Source: Symbiodinium natans (Eukaryota > Sar > Dinophyceae > Suessiales > Symbiodiniaceae). Taken from it: DNA of 64,000 nt. The notes beneath the pieces are model-generated. The model did no database searches. It was not told the origin of the DNA and was given only the letters and a program-made list of their open reading frames with translations. Position numbers and translations under genes: made by a program. The stretch spans positions 716,894 through 780,893 of the forward strand of contig CAJNDS010000613.1 of assembly GCA_905221605.1 (NCBI GenBank), given 5' to 3'. Below are positions 12,501-23,728 of the stretch, piece after piece; the stretch's first letter is position 1, and every line of letters starts with the position of its first letter.

Positions 12501-12697
12501 CAGGCCTTCAGGCTGTGCGGGCAAGCTGGGCCGGAGCACCTGGAAGAAAAGTGCAAAAAGCAAGCCTTGCAACAGCCGTGTGTGACGGTGGTGTGACAGA
12601 GTGGCTTGTGGCAGGATATCCTGGCATTTCGAGCCTCTTTCGGTCTCGGACCGCAGGCACTTTGGGAGCTTCTGTGGCGGCACTTTCTCTTGTTTAG
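9548..12697 (+). CDS. Multi-exon pentatricopeptide repeat (PPR) protein
   Basis: PPR proteins bind organellar RNA through 35-residue helix pairs; most act in plastids or mitochondria. Exons fixed by the repeat register: A (start unclear, possible ATG 9548) to 9841; B 10254-10666; C 10764-10907; D 11135-11267; E 11630-11704; F 11861 to at least 12460 (frame open to TAG 12697). Motifs include YSAAISSC, YTAAISVCERAGQW, YNSAIASCGNAGQW, YNSMITAL, FNSAISACETCGAW and YNLAMAACLDSGEW, 12-14 repeats in all. With these borders successive motifs are 35 residues apart across every junction. The introns begin GA, GC, GA, GA and GA and all end AG/G. The last repeats in exon F are irregular, so the true 3' end may lie further on. 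Confidence 0.88.
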
Positions 12698-12859
12698 CAT
12701 CTTCAGGAACCGTCAGAAACCGCTGCTTAGTACTATTTAGGGCCCGAGCATCAAACCGTCTCACTTCCAGGACCCTGCACTTCCTCTGCCACGGCAAGGA
12801 GAAGGCTTCCGTCAGTTTTTCCTTTCCAGCCCTTTTTTTGCCTGGAACGTCTCAACTTC

Positions 12860-13026
12860 CAAGGCGGAGACTCCAGGCACGTGGGGGAGCTCAAGTCCAA
12901 GACCAATTAGCCATCTTGCGAAGCACCTGCCGGCAGACGTCGGCTGCGTTGGCTCGAAGCCGAAGCAATGCAAGCGAGAGAGAGAGGGATAGAGAGTGGC
13001 CCCTTCTGCAAGCATCTTCTGTGTGA
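12860..13026 (+). CDS. Possible 3' exon of the PPR gene or separate exon
   Basis: An open stretch ending in TGA reads QVQDQLAILRSTC then RSRSNASERERDREW. It is charged and repeat-free. It lies downstream of the last PPR motif on the same strand but has no PPR signature. It could be the C-terminus of the PPR protein or part of the next gene. Confidence 0.25.
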
Positions 13027-13041
13027 CTGCACTGTTGGCAG

Positions 13042-14189
13042 GACTGGTTGCAGGGCATTGCAAGATGCCCATGACAACGACAGCTCCGAGGTGAGTTGTG
13101 CTGACATTTCTGCTGATGTAAACGGAGTCTCTTCAATGATAGGCGATAATTCGATGGTTATGAGTCTCTGATTCATGATGGTTGGGTGCCACCGTTTCGC
13201 GCCACATGCTTTTGCCAGCCTGGCCGGCGGCGGCGGCTTGTCCTCTTTGCCACGTCGCTCTTCAACACACGCACGCGGAGGACGCGTCCTCATGCTCCGA
13301 TTGGCTGCCTCGCCTTTTCTTGCTTTTGGCTGATTATCCCAGTGAAAGAGCAACCGAAGGAATAGGAACTGCCAGAGAACTGACCAGAAAGCAAGGCTGA
13401 GGTTTTAGGTTCTAGGGTTTCTGAGCTGTCCTTCCCTGAGAGGCGCTGTTTTCTGATAGTTTGTGGCTCACGGTTTGGCATTTTTGCCGCAATCCTGCTG
13501 CTGATGTGCATGCTCCTAACCAACGCAAAACCTCTAGCTTCCGTCAGATTGAGGCAAACAATTCAGACTGTCCTGCGCGACATGTTGCCTGCAGGAAATA
13601 CCCTGCTCCTGGCGGTGCAGGCGGCATGCTTTCGTTGTGTCGTGGTTCAACACGATCTTTCGACCAACGGAACTCACCATAACGCACCATGGTGGGCCGT
13701 ACGAGGAATCCTCGACCAACCTGTGTTCTTGCATGAGTGATGAAGTCAAGAACATCAGACACCGTGTGCATGCGTGTGTGCATGCACACATGATCACACA
13801 TGCATGCGCACATGCATTGTGCATGCACACATGCATGCTTCTCGCACGCACGCTTTCCTGTTCGCTCTTGCGGTCACACCTTCGCACACAAGCACTCACA
13901 CAGAAGGCACCAATGCTGCCGTGTAGCTGAGACTGGCAGTTTCTGTAGCCTGTCAGCATGTCAACTTGCGTAAGTTCGTGGAAGCTGGCTGCTTTTCGGT
14001 GGGTTTCATGAGGTTTCACCGTACGACAAAGCAGCCCTCTCCTCCTCCCCCTTCATGGTTGTCAGGTTGGTGCCCAGGCGACGAGCTCGCCTTGTGCCTC
14101 TTCACAGATGCTGTCCTGGACTGCGACCGACTACAGCAAATATGAACACATATGATAAAATGTACACACACACACACACACACTATATG

Positions 14190-14230
<41 letters not shown>

Positions 14231-14898
14231 TATATACACATTTTTGCCCAAGTGCTCAGGCTTGTTGCCTTGCGCCTCCTTACGCTTCTGGTCGATACAT
14301 TGCCTTTGCTTGCCCTGCTCGCAGAGGACGGGAAGGTGTTGCCGCACATTCGTTCCACCAAGAGGCGTGCAGCTGAAGTGACCGGTCCCACTGCATCCAG
14401 TGCAGACGTGCACGGAATGGTGCATGCCGCAAGCCATCTCAAGACTATGGCAGGTTCCCTGAGCCAGATGTCGCTTCGCCAGGGGCAAGGCACTTAGGAG
14501 GTTTCACTGTCGGCCTGCTTTGAGCTCTTGGATTCTGGGTGCTGGAAAGTAATCTCGAGGTCAAGGAGCTGTTTGGTTCCTCTGTGGAGGTGGAGGTGCT
14601 CCAACCTGTAGCACAGCGCCGGGCGGAGGCCCAGGGGGAAAGACGTCCAAGCCTGTGTCGTCACATCTTGTCTGGAGTTCCTCTAGACTGTGACTTTTGT
14701 CAACTTGAGGTAGTCGTTCCAGATATCAGAGCTTCGCTGCAGACCGGGGCAGGTGCTGATTCTCCTGTACGCGCCATTTTGCAGCCATTCGCGACTGACT
14801 CAGTGCTTCGTGAGCTGCACACTCAAAGAGTGCGACGCAACCTCCACTGCAAGAAACACCATTTCATGGGCTCGTTCAAGCATGAGGCCAACATGTAG
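13042..14898 (+). CDS. Unknown multi-exon gene
   Basis: Exon 13042-13090 sits between GTTGGCAG and GTGAGT, a textbook GT-AG exon (ALQDAHDNDSSE). Further exon-like pieces: 13622-13770 (WFNTIFRPTELTITHH), 14074-14152 after GTTGTCAG (GDELALCLFTDAVLD), 14248-14497 (LLTLLVDTLPLLALL, leucine-rich and possibly membrane associated) and 14542-14898 (VKELFGSSVEVEVLQ) with a TAG stop. The (CA)(TA) microsatellite at 14161 falls between two of them. No family recognised; the last piece could be a separate gene. Confidence 0.38.
13765..13845. repeat. Alternating purine-pyrimidine GTGCATGCACACATGCATGC tract
   Basis: About 80 bp of alternating purine-pyrimidine sequence built from CATGCACACATGCATGCG-type words. 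It contains several self-complementary ATGCAT/TGCATGCA cores. Such DNA can adopt Z form or cruciforms; position is between exon-like stretches. Confidence 0.7.
14161..14240. repeat. (CA)n(TA)n compound microsatellite
   Basis: About ten CA units followed by about 30 TA-type units with small interruptions; probably intronic. Confidence 0.95.
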
Positions 14899-15032
14899 CA
14901 ATCTAGCATGCGCAAAGCGTGGTGCCTCGAAACCGTTACATTGCCACATAGTTAATGCCATTCGATTATGTTCGCAAGAACTTCCTTGGCCAGACCGCAG
15001 CAGCTTTACCAATCTCTAGCAAGGGTCTTCAG

Positions 15033-18023
15033 GTTTGAAATCAGCAAAAAACCCGGAATACTTGCAAGAATTTGGTCTAAACTGGCCTGTTTAGTACAGC
15101 TTCTGGCACGGCGTTGCAAAAGCTCGCATGGTTTGAGGAATCAGGAAGCTTGAAAGGCACGTGTCAGATGGCAGCCTTACAACAACGAGGATTCGCTTTT
15201 TGCGGGGCTCCTGACACAGTTGTTCTCATGTGCGGCCAAAGCCCAGGCTCCATTTCTTCCCATTGTGGCGACAAGTCACGGACGCGATGCGTGCAATGAC
15301 AGGCACACACGTTTGCCCACCTCACTGCTTCGCTGACATGGCTAAGCCAGGGCTCTGCTACTGCTCCAATCTAACACTGGCTTTAGTTTGAGGCCCATCA
15401 CTCAATGCTTCAGCACCAGCAGAGGGCCCAGCGACAGGGTCACTTCGGGCAGCTGGTTGTCCTTGTCGTCTGCCCTAGGTCCTTCAGATGGCGCAGATGG
15501 ACGGTATGCAGAATGAGCTCTGCTTGCCTGTCTGTTGCAAGGGATGCGGCTACAGATCTGGGTCTTGCAGAATACGCGGATCGGGGCATATATGTGGCGT
15601 TGCATGGTCAACTCTTCTGGCTCCACGTTTCATGCGCATCCAGGTCAACCATGCGCATTTGTGACAGGCATCCGAGACTCCCGCCCATTCGGCAGCGTTT
15701 GCCTCAGATGAACCACAAGTGACCTGACCTCACGTGCCTTTCTGATGATTTGCCCTCGCTGCTGCTGAAGCTTCTCTCAGGGATGGTCAGGCAAGTCATT
15801 AAACACGCAGTCACAATGCCCGATATTTTTCATGTCTGAAGTGCATGGCGTGAGGCATGGTGTGGTCATGTGGTAGTGTGGGACATCTTGGGGTTTAGGG
15901 CCCCTGCGAACACCAGGTTTCCGACCCTGCTGCTTTGCCTTCCGAAGGTGGGGCTCTTGGAGGCCCAAGTGCCAGAGACACAGACTTTCATGTCCCTGTG
16001 CAAGAAGGAGACAGGCGCAACGGATGCCCTCAGCAGGGTGCTCAGCATGCGAACTGTGTGCTGGGTCGATGCGCCACTTATAGGGCCACCTGGAGTTGTG
16101 TGAAAGAAAGGCATCGCCAGCGTTGAAGGCATTGGCAATCATTGGCAGTCCTCAGGCTCAGATGTGGACTTCAAGCAATACCAGGGCCCTGGAAGCCTGG
16201 CAGTCCGCACCTCATCCACCATGGAGTTGCTGTAGCAAATCTCGGGCCAATCCTAATTATTCGCGCCTTCTCGCATCTAAGGCCATCTTGTCCTGGATGT
16301 CGAGGAATTCTGCAGGGGCCCCTGGAGATTGCAGCCAACTCTCCTTGCAAGCACGTTGTGCACCGGTGCCCTCCCAGGCCGTGGCTCCCCGGGTGGCTGG
16401 GGTCGCTTGGATTTGCCCCTAAACCCTAAACCCTAAACCCTAAACCCTAAACCCTAAACCCTAAACCCTAAACCCTAAACCCTAAACCCTAAACCCTAAA
16501 CCCCAAACCCGAACCCTAAACCCTAAACCCTAAACCCTAAACCCTAAACCCTAAACCTTAAACCTTAAAGGGGGGGGGATGCGATGTCCAAGCAGCTGCA
16601 CCGAGGAGTATGTTTCGGGGTTTTTGACAGCATGTTTGGGCGCCGTGGTTGGACCCATGCTTTGTTTTGCTTTTTTTGCCGCTCAGGTTGAAGGTCTCAG
16701 CTGATCTGTGACGTAGATTCAGATCTTTCCCTGTGACATTTTGTGACAATGGAATCCTTGCCATGTACCTTGTGAGCTAGCAGCAAGCAGCAAGCACAAC
16801 TAGCACAAACCTAAAGACCGTGCGTCACCAGAACGTGTTCAAGTTTTTTTTTGCGCTGTTCCGCATCCAGCTTTCTGCATGGAATTCGGTTCTCCTACGT
16901 GTGCGAGGCTCTCTTCGGTTTCGAAAAAGAGACTTCCGCCACCTTCCTGTAAGCACGATCATAAGCGTAACTTGCAACAAAAACATTTTGCGCACTTCGT
17001 AGCAACAAGGCGAAAGCACCCTGACCATGCATCGGGAGAAACCGAGGAGCCTCCCGATGTTTTGCAGGAGCAAAAGCGTTTCGGTTTCAGTTTTCCACCA
17101 TGGAAGGGGCCTGGGAACACCCTTTGGTAGGGCAGAGGACTTCTGGCACTGCGTCAGAAGAACTCCTAGACTGGTTCCGTGGTGACGCCCGACGCTTGAC
17201 AGCGCAAAATGCTTGACCCGCTGTCTGTCGCAGTCCTCCCAGAGGCCGTATTCTATACTATATTTATTATATATATATATATACGTATTTGATTATACAT
17301 TACAAATTACATATTACATATTGCATATTACATATTACATATTACACATTACATAGTACATATTACATACTACATATTACATATTACATATTACATATTA
17401 TATATCATATATCATATATCATATATCATATATCATATATCATATATCATATATTGTACATTTTATATTATAGTTCCCAAGCTTGACAGCATCTCATTTT
17501 TGTTCATCGGTGCTGGAGGTGTCGATGCTTGGTCCCCGGCGCGCTGATGGCCTGACTCTTGCTCCAGCGTGGCAGGTAGCGCGCCCAGGGTTTAGGGTTT
17601 AGGGGTTTGAGGGTTTAGGGTTTAGGGTTTGGGGTTTAGGGTTTAGGGTCAGATTACGAGACTTCTTGGATGTCGAGAGATCGATGACCCTGGACTCGCT
17701 CCTCAATCGTTTTCTCTTGCCTGCTTTGCTGCAATTGACGCTCTTCACGCCCCAACCCACCTCCCCTCCCCCCCCCCGACCTGTGTTAGCTCAGGAAGTC
17801 TTTAAAGGGAGCGGCTTGCGAGATCCTTTTCCGAGAGCCTTCACCCCTAAGCCCTATGGAAACTCGCAACCCGGAACCCTGAACCCGAAACCCCCTGACA
17901 AACCCCCCAACCTCTGTGCCGGCACAGGACCACCTCGTGGAAAGCCTGTGCAACTCAGAGCTCGTCCCTCTCGTGGTGCCTTCCTCCCCGTTCCCCCTCC
18001 GTGCCTTTGCAGAATGGGTCTAG
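15033..18023 (+). CDS. Unknown exon cluster with telomeric arrays in introns
   Basis: Exon-like pieces: 15033-15153 (FEISKKPGILARIW); 15543-15722 (GLAEYADRGIYVALHG); 15947-16103 (ETQTFMSLCKKETGAT); 16130-16232 (SDVDFKQYQGPGSLAV); 16315-16380 after ATTCTGCAG (PLEIAANSPCKHVVH); 17000-17129 (GETEEPPDVLQEQKR); 17138-17212 (EELLDWFRGDARRL); 17493-17575 ending at CAG/GTAGCG; 17650-17740 (SMTLDSLLNRFLLPAL); and 17925-18023 (HLVESLCNSELVPLVV) with TAG. Several pieces stop within 60 bp of telomeric arrays. More than one gene may be present and no domain is recognised. Confidence 0.35.
16416..16568. repeat. Long telomeric array (CCCTAAA)n
   Basis: About 21 units, interrupted once by CCCCAAACCCGAA, ending with CCTTAAA variants and a G-run. 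The longest telomeric array here; it follows the exon-like stretch 16315-16380. Confidence 0.96.
17268..17465. repeat. AT microsatellite with TACATAT heptamers
   Basis: (AT)n passing into TACATAT/TTACATA 7-mers, then TATCATA 7-mers. Nearly pure A/T/C; no coding sense. Probably inside an intron of the surrounding exon cluster. Confidence 0.95.
17588..17649. repeat. Telomeric array (TTTAGGG)n
   Basis: Eight units with one insertion (TTTAGGGG) and one TTTGAGGG. It starts 12 bp after a GTAGCG donor at 17576 and ends beside the next exon-like stretch, so it fills nearly all of that putative intron. Confidence 0.92.
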
Positions 18024-18029
18024 TATACT

Positions 18030-18165
18030 ATGGTATGATATGGTATCCTATGGTATGGTAGCTTATGGTATGGTATGGTATGGTATGGTATGGTATATTG
18101 ATGGTGTAGTATGGTATAGTATGGTATATTGTGGCGAATTATGGCGCAACATGGTATAGCGTATC
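18030..18165. repeat. (TATGG)n pentamer tract
   Basis: Perfect and near-perfect TATGG units degrade towards both ends into TATAG, TATTG and GGCGAAT words. It lies just after the TAG at 18021, probably in a spacer. Confidence 0.92.
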
Positions 18166-18210
18166 TAGGGTTTTAAGATGTGGGTTGAAGAGTTGAGGGT
18201 ATACCTCCAG

Positions 18211-20129
18211 CAGTCAGTTGGAGCTCTCCGTGAGTTGGGCGGGTGTGCGGAAAGCCGACCGGAGATCTCAAGGAAAGTCGCCCCAAAGTAGCAGACAACA
18301 CGACTGCAACGCAACCACACGAAACATCACACGCCAGCCACGCAACGGAACAGTGCATGGGACGGTGAGACTCACAGTTTGCGCCGTCCTGAGCCCCACT
18401 TTGCACTGGAGAAGGTTGTGGGCTTTGCATGTCCAGTTTCCTCTGACCACAGGCTGAAACCAATCTGTCACATCTACGCTTGAATCTGCCAGCTGACTTG
18501 AGACAGTGATACTTGAAGCCATGGCTCAAGCCATGGCCTACGATGATGCCGACTCGCCTCCAGGCAGCTGTGGTGAAACTTCACTTCAGAGATCTTCAGA
18601 GCCTTGAAGACCCGGTTTAGGCTGTGACCGACGACGATCGCTCCAGCACAGGATGCAGAGGACTTTCTCAGCAACTCTTTCATGGGTAATGGCTTCCGCG
18701 CTGTGCATGTTGCAAAGTAAAGATTTGCAGGGCGATGACCCAGCTTACGCCACAAGTCAAAGGGAACCAGTCCCGGCCCCAGCCGAGCCTGTCAAGTGTC
18801 TCCTCGCAAAATGTCTAGAAATGTTGCTGCGGGTTTCTACAAGATGCTCCAAGTTGCTGCCAGCATACGGGCACCCAGGGGGCATGTTCGGCTGTGAAGC
18901 CCCCCGGTTCTGTTCAGCTCAGGCGCCGCTACGGCGGAGATTTCGCTTTTGTTGGTGCAGCATACGTGCTGCGAGTCCACAGAGGACTCAAGGGGTTCCG
19001 TGCTTAGGGTTCAGGAGGGTTTAGGTTGAGGACTTCTACAAGCCTAGTAGGTCGAGGACTTCTACAAGCCTAGCAGAGTGATTTCCAACCCCTATCCTTA
19101 TTGAGGCTGACCGAGATGATAAGCCGCTTTGTGGCATTTTTGGTTCGTGCCATTTAAGAGAATCTTCGGGGCGACACCTGTGCTTGACCTGGGCAAGTTG
19201 CCATCATTCGATAGTAGCTGTTTCTTGGCTTTCTTCGCCGCTTGGCAGTTCTAAGCCAAAGCCAGTGCCTCAGCAGAGAGCCAAGCAACATCTGTAACCC
19301 TCTGACGTGCCCACCCTTTGGTCAGGAGCCGGCCCGCTGCAGTGGTTGCTCGAGCCTTACTTTTTCATATTGTTTGTTGCCTCGCCCTTTTTCATGCGTC
19401 AGCGCCAACAAGAAGGAAAGCATGAGATCACGGGTAAACCTCCGCTAAGGAACAGCCTGACGCAAAGGCTTGGAGCGCCATCGTTCTGTTGTAGATTTCG
19501 CACAGTGCCTAGAGAGAGCTGAGATTCCGACTTCCACAATGTCATGAAACCTCTCGAAGGACGAATGCTTTATGCAGACCCGTGAGAACCTCAAGATCGT
19601 AGATTTGCTGCCATGGCTCACCAGGTGTTCCAGTGCGCAAGGCTGCCTTTGACTTCCTGCAGAGAAACTACAGCTAGTGACATGAAGAGCTGCAGCCGCC
19701 TCTTGGCGGGACACCTGAACCCCACGCGACCCTGAACTCGTCAACCTCAGAAACTCACCTGCCTTCATGCTCCATGGCCTCATGGGGCGATGCCTCCGCG
19801 TCGCCCTAGTGCCGAGTGCGGCCATGCAGCCGCACCTGCTGACGGAGGACGGTTTCGGGGCTTCGCATCTCTTGCAATCTGTGAACGGGCGCGTGCATTC
19901 GTGAGCGGGAAGCAGAAGCCCCTTCCGTCTGCAGATGCACCTCAATGGCTCATCGACACTGCCCGAGCCACTGTGGCGACTCGAGCTCGAAGAGGACACT
20001 GGGGTAGCAGAGGTGAAGCAGCTCTTTTCAGGAGTGCACCTCACCTGCCTCCTCTTGCTTCTGCCATCGCTATCTGAGGGCTGCACAGGAGGTCCATGTC
20101 TTCGAGCTCACCATGAAACAGACATTTAG
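18211..20129 (+). CDS. Unknown multi-exon gene, possible membrane segments
   Basis: Exon-like pieces: 18211-18290 (LRELGGCAESRPEISR), 18361-18440 (RRPEPHFALEKVVGF), 18620-18690 (PAQDAEDFLSNSF), 18710-18880 (REPVPAPAEPVKCLL), 19140-19250 (VLDLGKLPSFDSSCF), 19310-19440 (WLLEPYFFILFVASPF, hydrophobic enough for a membrane helix, then RQRQQEGKHEITG), 19527-19740, 19760-19903 (PHLLTEDGFGASHLL) and 19935-20129 (RLELEEDTGVAEVKQL), TAG. The VAEVKQL part faintly recalls ubiquitin-like folds but is too short to call. May be two genes. Confidence 0.35.
19028..19076. repeat. 26-bp tandem direct repeat, two copies
   Basis: The 23-bp word starting GAGGACTTCTACAAGCCTAG occurs at 19028-19050 and 19054-19076 with one difference. 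Confidence 0.9.
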
Positions 20130-20189
20130 CAAGTTTAAGGTGTCCGCGAAGACTGGCGAAAGATGCCGCTCAATTTCAAGGTAAAGCAA

Positions 20190-20645
20190 TGCCCATTGGA
20201 CAATCTTACACTTTATTCTCGGGAATAACAAGTATTCGCTAAAACAGAAAACAGGTATTAAATATCAACAGGTACCAATACACAAGAATAAAAGAAACAA
20301 TACATGATAGCAGGCAACAAAGAGCAAATACACACGTAATAACAAACAAGGAATCGAAACCATATTAAGGCAAGCAGCTCTAAAACACTAAAAATATTAT
20401 TTTCAGTGTGATATCAACGAATTGTCAATATGCCAATAAATACCATAAGAGCTTTGACTACGAAATACAAGATGCGAAAGAAACATCAATACGCAACAAC
20501 GAGAATCAACGAAACAGTAAGAATCATAATGCTAGTAGGTATAGATCAACCCCGTCATTCTTGCAATAGATACAAAGCAAAGAGTTACACCCTAAGCCCT
20601 ACAAACTCAAAAAAACCCTAAGAACCCTAATCTATTTTGTCAGTC
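20190..20645. other. A-rich intergenic spacer ending in degenerate telomeric motifs
   Basis: About 65 percent A+T, strongly A-rich on the + strand, no coding stretch on either strand. It ends with CCCTAAG, CCCTACA, ACCCTAAG and ACCCTAAT words. Starts shortly after the stop at 20127. The composition break is sharp on both sides. Confidence 0.6.
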
Positions 20646-20818
20646 AGTGTCCATATTAGGGTGAGCTCGCTCAAGGAGCTCGTAGTGGTGGAAGCTCCTC
20701 CAGCCGGCTGCTGGCTTTGCTAAGCCACTGGGTAGGCCTTCGGGATGTTTTTTCTTTTGTCTTTTAGTTTTTTTTTTCCGCCTTCCCTTATTGGGGGCTT
20801 AAGAGGATGGTTTTATGA

Positions 20819-21499
20819 TGGCGAAGTCTAGGCCACTATCTGGAGCTGCACTTTGGACATCCCAAGAACTTTCCGCGGCGCCGACGACAGGACGGCTTGT
20901 GTAGATTTAGTTCGAAGGTGTTCGAAGCTTTCCTGACACATCTTGGCCTCGATTCTCCTCGTTTTTTTGCAGGAAGCCTCCGCCAAACGTGCAAATGCCG
21001 GCGAGGCTTGTTTCTGGATGGCATTCGGCCCCGCGTTATATCGTAATGTTGAAACCTGCCCGACTCCTGACTGTGCGCTCGGACTCTGAAGTCAGATGAA
21101 TGGCACTCAGGTTCACAGCAGCAGCTGTTCCTGGAGGCCAGGTCATGTCGGAGCAGCATCTTCGATTTTGCGGTTCGTGCATCGGCTGCTCACTTCCTAC
21201 AAAATCCAGTCCAGAGTTCTGGCTGCTGGCCATGAGCCCTTGGAGTTTAATGGTGTGGTGCCTTCACCCAGAGCTGTCAATGCTATGGGTCCTGGGGCAA
21301 TCTGAAATGTATTCCCGATGAGTATCAGATATTCAGTCCTCCTGGTTCAAGCATGCTCTTCGATCTGGGTACTTCGGATGATGCTACTGCAGAAGTATGA
21401 GTGCTCCTGCTCTTGTATCCCTTGCCTTGGTTTGTTTGGAAGGACTCAGCCGAGGATGCTCTCATTGGCGGCCCTTTGGATTGGCAATTGACGGGCTGA
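20819..21499 (+). CDS. Unknown multi-exon gene
   Basis: A long open stretch from 20819 (YLELHFGHPKNFPRRRR) contains a strong acceptor, CTCCTCGTTTTTTTGCAG, ending at 20972. The exon behind it reads EASAKRANAGEACFW then FGPALYRNVETC. Next come 21115-21320 in one of two plausible frames, 21330-21395 (SSMLFDLGTSDDATAE) and 21435-21499 (WKDSAEDALIGGPLDW) with TGA. No domain recognised. The TGA is followed within 50 bp by an AT-rich spacer, which supports a gene end here. Confidence 0.4.
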
Positions 21500-21539
21500 G
21501 CTTCATGGGTGTGATGCTTCAGCAAACAGCCAGTACATG

Positions 21540-21780
21540 TAAATGTAAGTAGAAGTGGAACTAGTTCATCATACATAGACATATGAAGCTAGAAACATAA
21601 CCGCTAACAACACATACAAAAAAAGGAGCAAGGGTATGAAAGTAGTACGAATATAGCTACATGAAAACGTAAATGTTCGTTTGTCTACCTGTCTAAATAG
21701 TACAGAACCCTGAACCCTAAAACCGCAATCTACCCATTTGTTGAGTATTGTTAGTTTCGTATACGATAGATGTATGCCAG
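21540..21780. other. AT-rich spacer with CCCTGAACCCTAAAA remnant
   Basis: A-rich non-coding stretch, about 60 percent A+T. A two-unit degenerate telomeric motif lies at 21708-21724. The dispersed element copy at 21791 directly follows. Confidence 0.5.
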
Positions 21781-21790
21781 TGAATTTGTT

Positions 21791-22035
21791 GATTGTAAAT
21801 GCTTGCGCGCCACCTCGGCAGACGGGCTGGCCGAACGCGGGGTGTAGGGTGCGCAATGGTGCAAGGACAGGTCCCAAACGAGCGCCAGTCAGGTTCGGGG
21901 AGACCCAGGTTTTAGGGAGGTTCCAAAAAGCGGTCGCAGAAGGGGTGTCAGAGATGCCAGGTCGGGAAGGGGGGAAGAAGACCAGATCTTGGGCTGCTTG
22001 TTCTAGACGCCTCTCGGCTGGAAGCCGAGGCGAAT
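21791..22035 (+). mobile_element. Dispersed element copy 1, hairpin-ended
   Basis: Begins GATTGTAAATGCTTGCGCGC followed by CACCTCGGCAG and ends CTGCTTGTTCTAGACG then CTCGGCTGGAAGCCGAGGCG. The same start and end occur at 26220 and 38763. The 3' end folds into a hairpin (CTCGGCT / AGCCGAG, loop GGA). About 245 bp, no open frame. I see no clear target-site duplication. Size and 3' structure would suit a SINE or another non-autonomous element; DinoSINE of Symbiodinium is a candidate but not verified. Confidence 0.6.
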
Positions 22036-22546
22036 GTATTCATCTAGTATACAAGCGGTCCCGGTTTGTAGTTCCCCCACCTTCCCCCCCTCCTCGCCCG
22101 CTCCCCATCGCCACCCTACACAGAGGGAGGGTGCACGGTTGAAGTAATGAAACGCCACGGTTTCGTCGCAGAATAGTCAAGCAACGAACGTGTCAAGCAT
22201 CAACCAGCACACAAAGACAACACTTCGTGCCATCTCAGTTGAAGTAGGCTACGGTCAGCTTGAAAGGTCCGGCGAGAAGCAGCTCATACACCCGCATTGT
22301 CCAGGCCATCGCACCTCAGCTTCGTTGGCCCAAGCCAACATTGCACTGTACTATCTGTAATGCAGCTTGCGCTGTAGTAGGGAATGGTTTGGATCATCGA
22401 TGTTGGGGACGTTGGGGGGGGGGGGGGGGGCATCTTAAGTTTCGGGGTCTTTTGGTTGAATCAGCTGAGGGCACCTTCCTGACGCCTTGGGACGTCCTGG
22501 CTGTGCAGCAAAGCAGCGGCTTCAAGATGGAGAGCATGTGTGTTGG

Positions 22547-22575
22547 TTTAGGGTTTATAGGGTTTAGGGTTTTGG
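22547..22575. repeat. Degenerate telomeric motif (GGTTTAGGGTTTATAGGG)
   Basis: Three broken TTTAGGG units beside a poly-G run (22416-22430). Confidence 0.65.
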
Positions 22576-22599
22576 GATTGTCAAAAACGCAGCATGAAG

Positions 22600-22968
22600 C
22601 AACCAAAAATCGGGGTGGAACTGGTGCCAGTACCCGCATGTAGGGGCAGCTTGCAAGAAGCCTGCCGTGGAACTGTGTTGGCAGCCCCAATCTCCTATGA
22701 GATGTTGTTTCTCTCTCTGTCAGAGGAGCACGGGCCGGAGACCGGGGCAGAGCTCCTGGCCAAGCAGGCTGCAGCGTGCTTTCACGAGTTCTTCCGCCCT
22801 TTTCTGCTGTAGAAGAATCAAAAGTTGCTGTTCAATGTTGTTCAATGATCTGCTTCGCACCTGGGAGTGGGCAGGACATCCTCATACGCTCGCTCAGAGA
22901 CTCCGCAGCCTCGCTGCATGGTCGGCTCTGGCACTTTAAGTCGATCTTCGTCGGCTTCTTCCTGTAGC
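22600..22968 (+). CDS. Unknown gene fragment, two exon-like stretches
   Basis: 22600-22812 reads PISYEMLFLSLSEEHG and AELLAKQAAACFHEFF before a TAG; 22835-22967 reads GQDILIRSLRDSAASLHG before another TAG. Both are on + and rich in Leu/Ala/Glu. No family recognised. A telomeric array follows directly. Confidence 0.3.
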
Positions 22969-22978
22969 AGTTTAAGAA

Positions 22979-23027
22979 GGTTTAGGGTTTAGGGTTTATG
23001 GTTTAGGGTTTAGGGTGGGTTTAGGGG
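22979..23027. repeat. Telomeric array (TTTAGGG)n
   Basis: Six units with one TTTATGG and one TTTAGGGTGGG. Confidence 0.9.
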
Positions 23028-23577
23028 AAGATCTTGCGCCCCACCTTTCACAGCTCCCATCGATGCAGATGTGCTCACAGAATCTCGATGTAAGGCCTGC
23101 ACCTCAGCTGGGACTGCGGATGCCGGCAGGCGCGGGCGAGGATGGTTTCGTAATGTATTCGCGTGTGATTGACAGGGGTTCCCAGGGAAGGGTTCCCACG
23201 GAAGGGTGGATTTTTCTGCTCACCCCGCGCTATGCCAGAGACGAAATCGTTGAACGGCCCATGCGATGCCAATATCAAATGCATCGTCTTTTTTAGATCA
23301 TTTTCATGGAGGCGGTGATCAGCAGTGCTCAGCTAGACATTTTTGTTCTGGAGGCTGGAGGCACCGGAAGCCGAGGGCGGTGAAGCCGAGGGCGGTGAAG
23401 CCGATGGCGGTGAGTGGCATGAGGGCCTTGCTGAGGACGCCACGAGGCCCGAGAGGGAGAAGAGGGGTAACATGGGGTAAAGTGCACTTTGATAAAATGC
23501 ACTTCCTCCTGTTTGGTAACAAAGATCTTTGCAGGCACGAGGAAGTTACTGGATTCGCGGAGGCTGGAATCCCATGA
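23028..23577 (+). CDS. Unknown exon-like region with acidic repeats
   Basis: Open stretches at 23028-23296 and 23310-23577. One frame of the second reads SSAQLDIFVLEAGG; another reads through three 15-bp AAGCCGAGGGCGGTG units at 23369-23415 as EAEGGEAEGGEADGGE followed by EDATRPEREKRG. I cannot choose between frames. It lies upstream of the intronless PPR gene on the same strand. Confidence 0.25.
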
Positions 23578-23728
23578 GTCAGACTGCAGCATGAAACATG
23601 CACATGACATGCCACCTGACCATGCATCCTTCTCACGACCAGATGGCCATCTCGGCACAATGCCTGCGATGGCCGTCTCTTAGCACACACTCTGACACTT
23701 CCGAGCAGAGTAGAGGAGAATCGCAGCG

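Noticed and set aside
19935-20129. Ubiquitin-like domain
   Set aside because: Only VAEVKQL-like spacing resembles the fold; the stretch is too short and lacks the C-terminal Gly pair.
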